In this document: piece by piece, positions 37,301-47,400 of the stretch
Layout of the letters: every line of letters starts with the position of its first letter
How positions within the stretch are numbered: position 1 is the first letter of the stretch
NCBI GenBank assembly: GCA_965112735.1
Contig: OZ218952.1
Span: forward strand, 1,178,001 to 1,242,000
Source: Phaeosaccion multiseriatum
Lineage: Eukaryota; Ochrophyta, other classes
Length of the DNA: 64,000 nt
Direction: 5' to 3'
The notes under the pieces: generated by a model
The model's input: only the letters and a program-made list of their open reading frames with translations
Told to the model about the DNA's origin: nothing
The model's database searches: none
Translations under genes and position numbers: made by a program

Positions 37301-38063
37301 CTTCCATGGACACGGCAGAGGTGCGCCCGGGGGGGTGGGGGGGTGGGGAGGGAGGAAGTGATGGTCAACCGCCTACTCTAAGTGGAAGTTGCAGGGATAG
37401 CGAGCCGTGGGGAGGGACGTACCTCAGGGGCCAAGGCTCCACTCTACACAAGTGCAGCACATGTTTCGCAGCCTAACCCATCTCGCTTCGTCTCTCACCC
37501 CTCCTTCTTCTTCTCTCTCTCTCTGTGCCTCTCGCTCTATCTCCCACCCCTCCTTGCTCATTGCTCGCATCTCTTCCTTTCCCTGTGTGTGCGTCTTCTC
37601 AAATCCCCCCCTCTCCCTCTTTCTTTCTCCCCCCTTCTCCCCCCCCCCCCTCCTTCCCCTCTCTCTGTTCCTCTCACTCTCTATCGCTCTCTCTCCCTTT
37701 CTTTCTCTCTCCCCCTCTCTACCCCTCGTTCCCTCCCCTCCCGCTCTCTCTCTTTCGCTCCCCCTCTTCTCTCTCCTCCCCCCCCCCCCTACTACCCCCC
37801 CTTCCTCCCCCTCTCCCTCTGTACTCATCTCTCTCTCTATGGGGTTTCAGGTGCTGGGGAAGTTTGATCTGTCGTCCGTCAGCAAAGCGCAAACTGCCTC
37901 TGCTACGGGGCAGCAACAACAGCAGCAGCAGCAGCTCGAGCAGGGGGGGGGAGACGACGAAGAGGGGGGCTACCACGTGATGGCCGGCAAGGAAGATCTG
38001 GCGTGGAGGGAGTCTGACTACGACTATCTGAACGCAGAGGCTTTTGTGCAGATGGTCACCTAA
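24581..38063 (+). CDS. BTAF1: Mot1/BTAF1 TBP-removing SNF2-family ATPase
   Basis: Exons: 24581-24635, 24800-24936, 25208-25579, 25827-26030, about 26429-27016, 27295-28630, 28857-30130, 30548-30681, 30832-31239, 31526-31619, 31818-31968, 32156-32710, 32863-33143, 33386-33877, 34025-34121, 34464-34998, 35216-35354, 35501-36372, 36651-36733, 36975-37104, 37285-37320 and 37851-38063. Everything from 30832 on closes in phase; the join at 27016/27295 does not, so an exon edge there is wrong. The N-terminal HEAT part has the Mot1 phrases LLACSPEEFD, LWQQRHGAALGL and CVLALDRFGDY. The ATPase has LRGYQWEGVTWLDFL, GILCDDMGLGKT (Walker A), VVCPPTLVHHW, DEAHVLKN, LTGTPLQN, LPFILRREK, LNLAMADTAIFIEHDWNPQ and RIHRLGQT. 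Mot1 strips TBP from promoter DNA. Low-complexity insertions, including a run of about 54 glycines, enlarge the HEAT region. Confidence 0.93.
26031..26428 (+). repeat. (ATGT)n satellite in BTAF1 intron
   Basis: The GTACGTATG donor at 26031 runs straight into about 290 bp of ATGT repeats. The intron ends at CCGCAG before a CAG run. Confidence 0.85.
29104..29268 (+). repeat. (GGA)55 tract in a BTAF1 exon, read as polyglycine
   Basis: An uninterrupted GGA array of roughly 165 bp lies inside the long exon 28857-30130. In the phase fixed by the upstream join at 28630/28857 it encodes about 54 glycines. Confidence 0.8.
30131..30547 (+). repeat. (CCT)n tract inside a probable BTAF1 intron
   Basis: The donor GAAG-GTATGC and acceptor CTGGCAG keep phase (GGAG + AG gives Glu), removing a CCT array at about 30286-30428. 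The frame is also open across it, so retention as a Pro-rich run is possible. Confidence 0.5.
32537..32613 (+). repeat. (GGA)n coding tract in BTAF1
   Basis: Read as about 25 glycines in the phase-validated exon 32156-32710. Confidence 0.85.
34122..34463 (+). other. Compositionally distinct BTAF1 intron
   Basis: This intron is less GC-rich than its neighbours and free of satellites. It starts near AGTTTCAGTTTCAGTTTCAG (34147) and ends near GCGTTTGAAACT (34432), short inverted matches of AGTTTCA. It may hold an old inserted element. Confidence 0.35.
35085..35205 (+). repeat. (AACC)n satellite in BTAF1 intron
   Basis: This AACC-rich array of about 120 bp sits directly before the CCCCTCAG acceptor at 35215. 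Confidence 0.85.
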
Positions 38064-38107
38064 GGCCTTCAAGCCGTCAAGCCTTCAAGCCTTCAAGCCT
38101 TCAAGCC
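38064..38107 (+). repeat. 9-bp CTTCAAGCC tandem repeat
   Basis: About four to five copies lie immediately after the BTAF1 stop codon, in the expected 3' UTR. Confidence 0.8.
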
Positions 38108-38123
38108 CCCATCCCCCGGCGGC

Positions 38124-38333
38124 GGGTCATGTACATATCGTCGCGGCTCTATTGCGAGCGGGCTGCGACCTTGATGCTCGCGGCACAGCACCCCAGCTGG
38201 ACCAGTGTGGTGTCGGTAAGACGGCTGCGGAGCTGTCGCAAGATGAAGGCTACCCCGAGATTGCTAAGCTCATCCGGGAAACGGCTGCCAACAGAGCCGA
38301 GAGAGTGGAGCAGGCGGAGAGGGACGCAGGTGA
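38124..38333 (+). pseudogene. Orphan ankyrin-repeat fragment
   Basis: One open frame gives GHVHIVAALLRAGCDLDA, then GKTAAELSQDEGYPEIAKLI and a charged helix, which is the end of an ankyrin stack. There is no in-frame ATG and no AG acceptor just before it. A GTGAGG donor follows at about 38330 and a possible acceptor GTCGCAG at 38520, after which a basic segment with PAKRARVGAG is open in one frame. It could be a broken gene or the 3' end of one whose 5' exons I missed. The rest up to 39065 shows nothing. Confidence 0.45.
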
Positions 38334-39065
38334 GGAGGGTGCGGCAGGGCGGGGAGTTGCTTCGAGAAACAGGCAGGGGCAAACATGCATGCAGAGTGCG
38401 ACCACATCAGAGGCGATCCGTTCCCTGCTCCCTGCCGCCTGCCGTTATTGATACTTGTGTGCTTACTCAAGAATCCTCCTCTTGTTCCCGTCGTGGGCGT
38501 GGTGTTGTTGCGGTCGCAGCTTTTGAGCCACGAGACATGCACCCGTTGGGAAGTGGTGCAGAGCGAAGAGGGGGGAAGACGCGGCGGCAACGGCGACCCC
38601 GGCACGGGGTGGCACCTCAGGAGCGGGGGCCTCCTCTGCCGAAAGACCGGCCAAGCGGGCCCGAGTGGGAGCAGGACGGGCCGCCTCTCCGCTCGTTCGC
38701 GCGGTCGCTGCGGTCACTTATTCCGCGGGGCGGGGGTGCCGCTGCTGAAGGCCGCCGCCCTTCGCTCACCCGTTCGCTCTCCAGAGAGTCTCTCTCCTCC
38801 ACACCGCCGCTCTTCTCGTACTTGCTTCCTTCTCCTCCACGTTTGATGGCCTGAAAGAGGCCTCTCGCTGGTGTGCTCGATATATATATATTATTGAATG
38901 AAACGGTTGATACAATAGTAATGGCCAAAGCCCTGACGTCTGCCCGTCCGTCAGTGGGGAGTCAAGAGTGCCATCCGAATGGGCACACACACATCCATCA
39001 TGGAGCTGCTACTCTTGGCCCAGGCCTATGCACAACATGATTCAGTGGCATCACTTCAAAGCCCA

Positions 39066-41361
39066 CTACATGAGCGCGTCTGTGCCCTTGCTCTGCCCCC
39101 TCTTGCGCGAGCCGTTTGCCGTCTCTGTGACTTTGGCAATGCGGCTGCCGAACTGAATGGCCCTCTTCTCCAAAGCTCGACAGCTCTGCAGGCCCAAGCG
39201 CTCGGCAGCGCTGCGAAGAATCTTTGATTCATTTAGTTTTCCAAGCAAAAGCAGGGCGCGGCATTGGATAGGGTGTGAGGCGAAAGAGTTGAGTTGAACT
39301 ACAGCGAGCGTTAACAACATTCATGTACATGCAGCGAGGATCGTGTATGTACATGAAAAGAAACAAGGAAGTTACCAATCGCGTGCGTGGGTGTCTATTC
39401 CTTCATTCGCCATGCAGCCCCCCACACCCCACGCACCTTCTTATCGCCCACCCCGGGGGGCAGCGTCATGTCCGCCAAAGCCTCGACAGGCAGGGCCCTC
39501 AGCAGCGCTACCACCTTTTGTGTGACCACAGCAGAGGGCAGAGCAGAGGCATGTGAGGGTAATGAATGGCAAGCGGCGCAGGGGTGAGTGAGGGAACGAG
39601 TGATGGACTGTATAACTGCTTGCAGTTCATAGGGCAGGAGCAGGGGCAGGGACAGGAGCAGGGAGGTACGAGAGCCAAGATGAGGGGGCCAAAGGACGGA
39701 CGACGCGCAGTAGCGGGACAAGAGAGAGAGAGAGAGAGAGGGAGGGAGGCCTGCTATACAACTCTCCTCCTACACCTGAGTCAGCCCCGACCGTCCCTAC
39801 CTCTCCTCACACAGGACGGACTTGCATGACTGCATGACAGGCTCTTTTCCGTGCTTCCTCACCTCCTCATCCAGGAAGGGCATGCGAAGCTCCTTCCCGT
39901 GGTCAGACACGCATCGGTCATCCCTGCCGAGGTTCCGCGTCCACATGTTGCTCAAGTCGCGAGCAAGCTCCTCGCGCAGAGCAGTCGCCCCTCCTCTTAC
40001 GTAGACCTGCTCGCCGACGAGGCAAGTGACATCGATCCAAGCGTGGCAAGAGTCAAAGAATACACCACAAAGAGGGCCCGGATGGTGGGGCATGACTGTC
40101 CGCGCAGTGAAGCCGCAAGCACCAGCCTCAGCCAATGTGCCTCGATCCACTGAAATTCACGGAGGTGACTGCCTGCCTGCCTGCCTGCCTGTCTGCTTGC
40201 CTCACTGAAACTCACATTCCGATGTCTCTTGTAGCCCCCCAGCTGCTCGTCCGCCCCCAGCCCGGCCAAAAGCACACGGGCCTCTGAGCGGTAGGGAGCG
40301 CGATGTCTGGGAGAAGGGGAAGAAGATGAAGTAGGAGGAGGAGGTGGAGGAAGCGAAGAAGAGTCCACACGGCATGGCCGTGCTGCCGGGGCATCAGCAG
40401 CAGCATCAGTTGGGGATACAGCAGCATCGCTGTACACCCAACCGGCACCGCGGGCAGCGAACCAAAACGCTGCGCCGATGTTGAGGTCCATCACAGTGAG
40501 GCGCGGCTGGGGAGAGAGGAAGAGATGGAGAGAAGGGGGGGGGAAGGAGGGGAAGAGGGGGGGGGGTGAATGCACGCAGTTGAGGAGTTCGAGGAGGACT
40601 TTACGAATCAAAAGATCACAACTAGCGCCAAACCGGTCCATCTACCCCACCCCACTCCCCCTCCACCCGACTCCGTACCTGCGTGAGGCGCAGCACATGC
40701 TTCCTCTGCTGCAAGACCTCCTCGTAGCCGACATCCACACACACAAGCCTCCACCGATGGTGAGGGAAGAGCCTCTCCAGCTCTGCGTGAGCGAGCATCG
40801 CTGCCCTTCTATCCGGCGAGAGGTGTCCGGATTTGGCGTCAAAGCAGACGTTGAGTAAGTCAATAACGGCGCCGCGAGGGACCACAGGGCCAATACCCGT
40901 TGCCGCGTTGCTGCTGCTGCTGCTCCTCCTCCTCTTCATTGGGCTCATGGGCGGGCGCTGCTGCTTCCTTCCCTCTGCAGCCCCTTCGAGAGAGGACAGA
41001 AGGGTGCACATTGCCATTGCACTGTTCGTCGCCTGTCGCTCCTCCTCTCTCTCCTCTACGTCCTCTTCCTCCTTCTCTCCCTCCTCCTGCTCCTCCTCCT
41101 GCTGTTGTCCTTCCTCGCCCCTCGCCCGCTGTCTTCTAGCCTTCTCGTCCTCTGCTTCATCCCCCTCGACCTCCATGTTTTCCTCATACGCAAGCATAGC
41201 CGCCAGCACAACACAGTCCACCCCTCCGCTGAACAGGACTCCCACTCTTGCTCTCGCCCTCGCGGTAGAAGCATCTGACGACTCGTCTGTCTCGGGTGCG
41301 GCTGCTACTACTACTGATGGCGATATCAAAGATAAGGATGATGAGGATGATGATGATGATA

Positions 41362-41451
<90 letters not shown>

Positions 41452-41876
41452 TAGGGCCTTCTTCCCAGTCAGGGATGCTCTCCACTCGAACTCGAACGGC
41501 CTTCCAGAGACGCGTGAAGAAGGCTCGAGAGACCAATCGCGTCGCCTCCGGGCTTAATGTCACTCCTGCTGCCGCCTCATCACCCCCGTCTTGGGCCCGC
41601 CCCTCCGCCCTTGCGAGACCCTCAGAGCTGAGCTTCTCCCCTCCTCCTCCTCCTGCTGGTCCGCAATCGATGGCAACTAACGCAGCTGCAGCAGCACCCC
41701 CCTCAGCCTCCACTCCAGACGCGCACGTCGCCGAATCATCGAGCTTCATCTCACCCCTTCCCCCTTCCTTCTCCGCCGCAGAGGCTCCCACTCCCCCCGC
41801 TCGTGCTGCTACTGCTGCTGCTTCTGCTGCTGCTGCTGCTGATGATGATGATGATGCTGGTGATGCTGGTGATGCT

Positions 41877-41907
<31 letters not shown>

Positions 41908-43386
41908 ACGAGGGTGAGATTCTCCCTCCTTGTCTGCTATGTACAGCGTGGCCTTCCACCGGCGTCACAGGCGGCTTGGGGGCCTCTATTGCATCACCAA
42001 CCCTCGCACTACATCTTTCGCCTCCTCCCTGGACTTGTACAGTCGTCGACTCATCCCAAGGGAAGTAGTCGAGTCCACTGTAGTTTCCATTCCCCACCAA
42101 GACTGCACTGGCTGAGAACATTCTGTGCCGGTCACTGTTTTCTGCGTCCTCCTCCTCGTACTCGACCTGCCTATGGCCTACGTAAGCCACACATCAAGAG
42201 ACATTGATGAGAGAGAGAGAGAGAGAGGGATTGATAGATCAGAACCAACTGCCCGACGTACCGGGTAAAGGTAGTCTTAGGCGGAAGATGCCCGTGGGAG
42301 GGAGCTCTTCCCAGCCCCCCCCCGACCCCTCCTCCTCCTGCTGCTGCTCCCCGTTGCTGTCTTGTTCCGTCAAGACCACCGATGATATGATAAGCTGCGG
42401 GGGCGGGGCTGCTGCGTGTTCTGCCCCATACCCGGCAGCAGCTGTGAGACGGGTCAACACGGGTGGGTCAGGGCGGGACACGAGCAAGGAGGAAGCTTCG
42501 TGAGGAGAAGGACGGCATAGGAGAGAATGGAGCAGTCACCCAGCCTCGCAGAGCGCCACAACGCCAAAACCACGGGAGAGGAAGCCAACGTACAAACAGG
42601 TCGTTCAAAACTACACACACCTTCCTTCCTATTGTCTGCGAGGGCTGCGTCTCCACCCGCCGCCTCCTCCTTCTCCTCATTGGGCAGAGCCTGTGTCTGT
42701 GACGGGCATCGTAATAGCAAGCTCCGGCGAGCCAAGGGGTCCCTGCCAAAGTACAAGCACCTGGAGCGAGCCACGTAGAAGACGAAGGCGTAGGGGCCCT
42801 TGATGAGCCTCAGCGCGCCCATGACCTGCTCCACTTCTTTTCTCGAGTAAGGGGCGCAAGGTGGACGAGGAGGAGGATGGGCAGAGGTTGGACGCCCCCC
42901 CCCCTCCTCATTGTCCTCGCTGTCATTTCTTTCCTTGTCCTGCTGCTGCAGGTTCCATCGCAAAGCACGGCCTCCTTCCTCTCCTCCGTTGTCATCATTC
43001 CTCCCCCCACTTGCTTCCTCCTCAGCTACACCCCCATCTACAGCTACAGCCTCCACGAGCAAGCGAAGCACTTCGTTCGTATCCGAATCTTCCAGGGAGA
43101 TGTGTAGGCCTCCAAACACCTCTCCATTCCACAGCAGCACGTCCCCCGTCGCCGAGGCCACCGCGGGCTGGGGACAGAGCTCTCTTCCCCGCAGATGCAG
43201 CACGGAGGCCATGAACGCCGGGCCAGTCCCACCATCTTGTCGCTCAAGCTGGGTTGGTCCACAGCAGCAGCAGCAGTAGGATCCTTTGTAATGTGGACCT
43301 CTGCTGGCGAGAAGCGGGTCCTGAGCGACGCTGCCGCTCTGGCTACATTTCGTCTCTCCTCCAATAATACAGGCGATTCCACACAT
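39066..43386 (-). CDS. ASNSD1: ASNSD1-type asparagine synthetase domain protein
   Basis: Seven exons (43386-42621, 42495-42262, 42177-40679, 40506-40216, 40006-39863, 39514-39437, 39221-39066) close exactly in phase to 1055 aa. The start MCGIACIIGG exposes the catalytic Cys2 of class II glutaminase domains; LLWNGEVFGG and YFGRDPLARRSLL follow. The synthetase-like half has VGVLFSGGVDCVVLAAML (PP-loop), DLLNVCFD, LLAGLGADEQLGGYKRHR, RNLGRDDRCVSDHGKELRMP, FLDEEVVALLRALP and KRAIQFGSRIAK, which are ASNSD1 rather than classical AsnB features. The activity of ASNSD1 is poorly known. Between the two domains sit very long Ser, Ala and acidic runs, including a Ser tract from a (GAT)n array at 41335-41453, making the protein much longer than the roughly 640-residue animal form. 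Confidence 0.93.
41335..41453 (-). repeat. (GAT)n coding microsatellite in ASNSD1
   Basis: On the coding strand this is ATC/TCA repeats read as polyserine in exon 3. Confidence 0.85.
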
Positions 43387-43613
43387 TAGGCCTCAACTAT
43401 TTGAGCACGAAGTCTAAGTAATGCAAGGCTTCGCCAGCTACTGCTGTTGCTGCTGCTCTGAGAGCCATAAAGGCCCCCTGAGTGAGCATGAGATCCACCT
43501 TTGGCATGTGGTTCTCTGACCGAGGGTCACAGCGGGCGTTGGGGGAGGAGAGGAGGAAAGAAGAGGACAGAAGAGACAGAAAAAGCATGTGGGGGGGTGG
43601 CGGGCAACGGGCC
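43387..43613. promoter_or_regulatory. Divergent promoter region, ASNSD1 / bL28m
   Basis: 227 bp separate the two start codons. It includes a CTGTTGCTGCTGCT stretch and no visible TATA box. Confidence 0.45.
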
Positions 43614-44144
43614 ATGCAGTTTCTGCGGAGTGTGTGTCGCATGGCACCACCTGCGCGTAACAAGAAGAAGATCCAATACAGCAACCGCAGCAAGAGAGGA
43701 CTGTACATGGGGAAAGACGTGCGCTCGGCCAACACCATCAGCCACTCGCACCGGGTCAGCAAGAGGAAGTTCAAGCCCAACGCGGTGCGCAAGACCCTGT
43801 GGAGCGAGACTTTGCAGAGGCTCATTCCATTTCACGTGACCACACACGCGCTGCGATGCGTGGACAGAGTGGGTGGGATTGATAATTTCCTTCGGGGCTA
43901 CAGTCACGAGCGTCTCAACTCGTTGGAAGGGAGCAAGGCGAAGAGGGAGATAGAGGCGGCGTTAGGGGAGAGGGAGCTTTGGAGTGGTAAGGACAAGTGG
44001 AAGTGGAAGGGGAAGGCTGGTGATCCTGGAGTCGTGAGCTACACGAGTAGTGGCCGGAGAAGGAAGCCGCGGAAAGAGGGAGAGGAAGGAGAAGCCCTGC
44101 AACCAGGGCCTCTTCTCAGCGACACGGAGCACGCGGCAAGATGA
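43614..44144 (+). CDS. MRPL28: Mitochondrial ribosomal protein bL28
   Basis: A single exon of 176 aa. The bL28 core is RGLYMGKDVRSANTISHSH, then RVSKRKFKPNAVRKTLWSET and VTTHALRCVDRVGGIDNFL, matching the bacterial pattern in which a small basic protein binds 23S rRNA near the E site. The ATG at 43614 begins MQFLRSVCRM, a short basic amphipathic leader typical of mitochondrial import; the frame is open further upstream but its earlier ATGs add only low-complexity sequence. No signal peptide is present, so plastid targeting is unlikely. A C-terminal extension of about 60 residues is charged and Lys/Arg-rich. It is head-to-head with ASNSD1. Confidence 0.9.
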   Translation: MQFLRSVCRMAPPARNKKKIQYSNRSKRGLYMGKDVRSANTISHSHRVSKRKFKPNAVRKTLWSETLQRLIPFHVTTHALRCVDRVGGIDNFLRGYSHERLNSLEGSKAKREIEAALGERELWSGKDKWKWKGKAGDPGVVSYTSSGRRRKPRKEGEEGEALQPGPLLSDTEHAAR

Positions 44145-44488
44145 GGAAGACGGACGAGATGCCAGGAGCAACGGCAGGCACACAGGAACGACGGACCCAC
44201 CAGATGGTCTGCCCAGGATGAGGGAGGGCGGGGGGCGGGTTCGGATGTAGAGTGGGAGCGATATACGCCGCCGCACCGCCGCTACCAAGTCATCCATCCC
44301 TCCAAGGCCTTTCGCTTGGAGGAGGGCAGGGCAGGCCTCGCATACGCCCTTTCTATTTGAAGAGCAGGAGGGTAGGGCACTCCCGAAACCTCTTTCCCCT
44401 CTTTCGTCTCTATCTATATACTATATATATACAGTAGGACAGCTTCCTTTCAGCAACATACATTTCAAGATCTTGAAAAGGAAACAAA
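44145..44488. other. Convergent intergenic region
   Basis: No gene is recognised. A TATATACTATATATATACAG stretch (44413-44432) lies near the probable 3' end of the minus-strand gene. Confidence 0.5.
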
Positions 44489-47400
44489 CTATCTGCAGCG
44501 CTTGGTGCTAATGGAGCTGACCGGCTCCAGTGACACCTTCTTGGGCCGCCCCGATGCAGTCTCCGGCACCGGGATGCCCCCCCCCCCCCCTCTCCCGAAG
44601 CTGCTGCTGCTGCTGCTGCCTCTAGAGTCCCCCTTCCTGCTGCCCCCAACATCAGAGTCCTCCTCTTCGTCGTCGTTGTTGTTCTTGCTGCCACTGGTAC
44701 CGCTCCTGCCGTGTGAAAGACTTTTGTGGCGTTGTTGCTTGCCCTTCTTGGTGGACTCGTTGCCCTGCCCCCCCCTGGGCCGCCGCCTCCCCCCCGGGCC
44801 GGAGCGCCGCTTGCCGGAGGAAGTCTCTTCCCCTCCACTGCGTCGCCCGCCCTTGCGTCCCTCTCCTCCTCCTCCTCCTCCGCCACCACCACCTCCTCCA
44901 CCTCCTCCTCCTCCTCCTCCTCCTCCGCCACCACCACCTCCTCCACCTCCTCCTCCTCTTGCCTCGTTCCCCCCTTGCAGCCCTCTCGGACTGTCGAAGG
45001 GAGGCAAGCCCGTAGTCCTGCCGGTGCCATTGTTCTGCTGCTGCTGCTGCCGAAGGCGACACGCCTCCCTCATACCCATGAGCTTCCCCTTCCACAGCAC
45101 CCCCAAACTCTTCTCCCCGTGCATGCCCTGCTGAATGTGTCCATTGTACTGCTGCTGCTGCTTCTTCTTCTTCTGCTGCTGCTGCGCCGCCCGAATCTCT
45201 GGAAACAACGACCCCCCCCCGCATTCTCCGTCGGAGCCATAGCCGCCGTCGCTGAGGTCTGAGAGCAGTGCTCCAGTGTCATTGTCCAGCGAATAGTTGA
45301 GAGACGAAACGTCGTCGTCGTCGCCCGCTGTGACGCTTGATGTGACACCTCCGAACCTCGAGTCGCCCCAGGACAGAGTGCTGCCATTCCTATTCCCGAG
45401 GCTGCTGCTGGTACTACTTCCTACGGTTGCGGTGGGGTACATGGAGAGCGAGCCTGCGGTACCGGCACTACCCTCGTCGCCGCCACCAAGGACACCGCCG
45501 TTGTCGGCGGCGAAGCTGAGGCCGCGCAATCTGCTTGCGTCGTCCGCTGCTCCCCCTCGCTGTTCCCCCTCCTCCCTCTCCTCTCCTCCAGTCATGGCGC
45601 CGCCGCCAAAGCTGCTGCTGCGCCGTATCGCCAACTGGTCCTGCTGCTGGTCTTGCGAGTGTTGCGATGTGTTCGTGGACTGGAGCGAGGGGAGACTCAA
45701 GGAGCTGCTGGCTAGAGACTGAGTACTCTGCAGCGTGCTGGCGACGCTGCCGCTCGTCCTGCCCGTGTTGGTGCTACATGCATCGCTCGCTCCGTGCCCT
45801 GCCACCCGCGCCACCGCGTCTTCCTCCCATCGCCTTGCTCGGCCCTGTGTCCGAGCCTCATGCTCGAACTGAAGCAAGAGAGAGAGAGTGAGCACAGCGG
45901 CCAGCGTGAGCCCAGCAGAAATTCTTAACAGGGCAGTCAGTCAGTGAAGTGATGGATGGCAGCCCACGGACACATACCTTCTTGCGAGCGTGGTGCAACA
46001 ACCTCCGTCCGCGCTGTGCGTCCCTCCTGCGCGTCCGCCGCCACGAGTCCCGCGCCACCATGTTGGCCTATGGGGGATGGCAGTGGATGAAGGGGTGAGG
46101 ATGGCAGTGGATGGGGGGCGGGGGGGGGTGGGTGGGCGGGCAAGTGCTTGCGTAAGGGCATACGTAAGGGGCCTCGTGAGAGACACGCAATAGCAAGAGC
46201 AGTAGCAGAAAAAGAGGACGAGTGTTTGCGTGTGTGTGAAAATGAAAGTTCACGTACGCACTCACGAACGCACGCACCCGAATGGTTTCCACGGTTGCGT
46301 TGTCGAGTGAAGCGTAGTGCTTGGGGCTGAGCACGAGCAGTTGCAAGTGCGAAGAAGCCACGATGGTGAAACGCTCGGGCACAGGGCATCTGCTCGGTCG
46401 GCCAGTCAGTGGGTATGGGTAGGCCAGTGAGTTTGTGTTTATGGGGTGGCGTCCACTATCAAAGTGCTCGGGGGTTTACAGAGGAGTCACCCTTCCCCTC
46501 CTCCATCCACTGCCATCCCGGTTTCCATCCACTGCCTTCTTTCTCACCTGGACTTGGAACTGACAATGCCGCTCTCACCGAAGTACTCCCCTGCCTCCAT
46601 CGTTGTTAGGACTGACAAAAAGGGAGCGACAGGAGCAGAGTCAGGGAGAGAGATGAAGGTATGTGCAAGTGAGGCATGCATGGTACACAGGCACGAACGC
46701 ACTGTCTCCCTCACACACACACACACACACAAAGAGAGACACCCACAAACACACACACGTACGCACAGACACACGACAAACGACACACACGCACCCCTTT
46801 TTCCGTAGACTGAGGGCTCATCTCTCTTGCCGGTCTGATTGCTGTTGTGCCCGGCCCCGGTCCCGCCTTGCTGATGCTGGTCCTCCTTCCCTCCCCCGCC
46901 TCCCCCTCCCCCACCCATATGACTGCCAGTGGCCCCGCCATGAGCCGCCGTTTTGCTCTTGTCGGGAAGCTTGCCCACGTGACCCTTGACTCTGTTCCTC
47001 CCCGCGGCTTTGCGGTCGGCGTGTGTGCGCAAAGTGACCACCTCAGCCGAACCTTTGGGAGAGAGAGTGTGCAATACGATGTCGAGTATATCGAAATTAA
47101 TTACGGCAAATGTCGAGACAGAGCAGCGCTGCGACCGCCGAGCCGCAGGAGGGGAGGGCTCTCTCAGATGAAGGGGCAGTGTCTGTGTGAGTGTGTGTGT
47201 GTGAGAGAGAGAGAGAGAGGGGGAGAGGGAGAAGACAGAGAGAGAGACAGACAAGCAGAGGGGCAGAGAGAGAAAGACGGAGAGAGACAGAGAGAGAGAC
47301 AGACAGTACCTGAGAGGATGATGTATAGGCCCCTGCTGAGCTCTCCCGCCCTTACCACCACGTGATCCTTGAGCACTTCTCGGTGCTGCAGGAAGAGGGC

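Noticed and set aside
40833-42068. 411-codon plus-strand frame with Asp/Ser/Ala runs
   Set aside because: It is antisense to ASNSD1 exon 3, which is validated by conserved motifs and phase.
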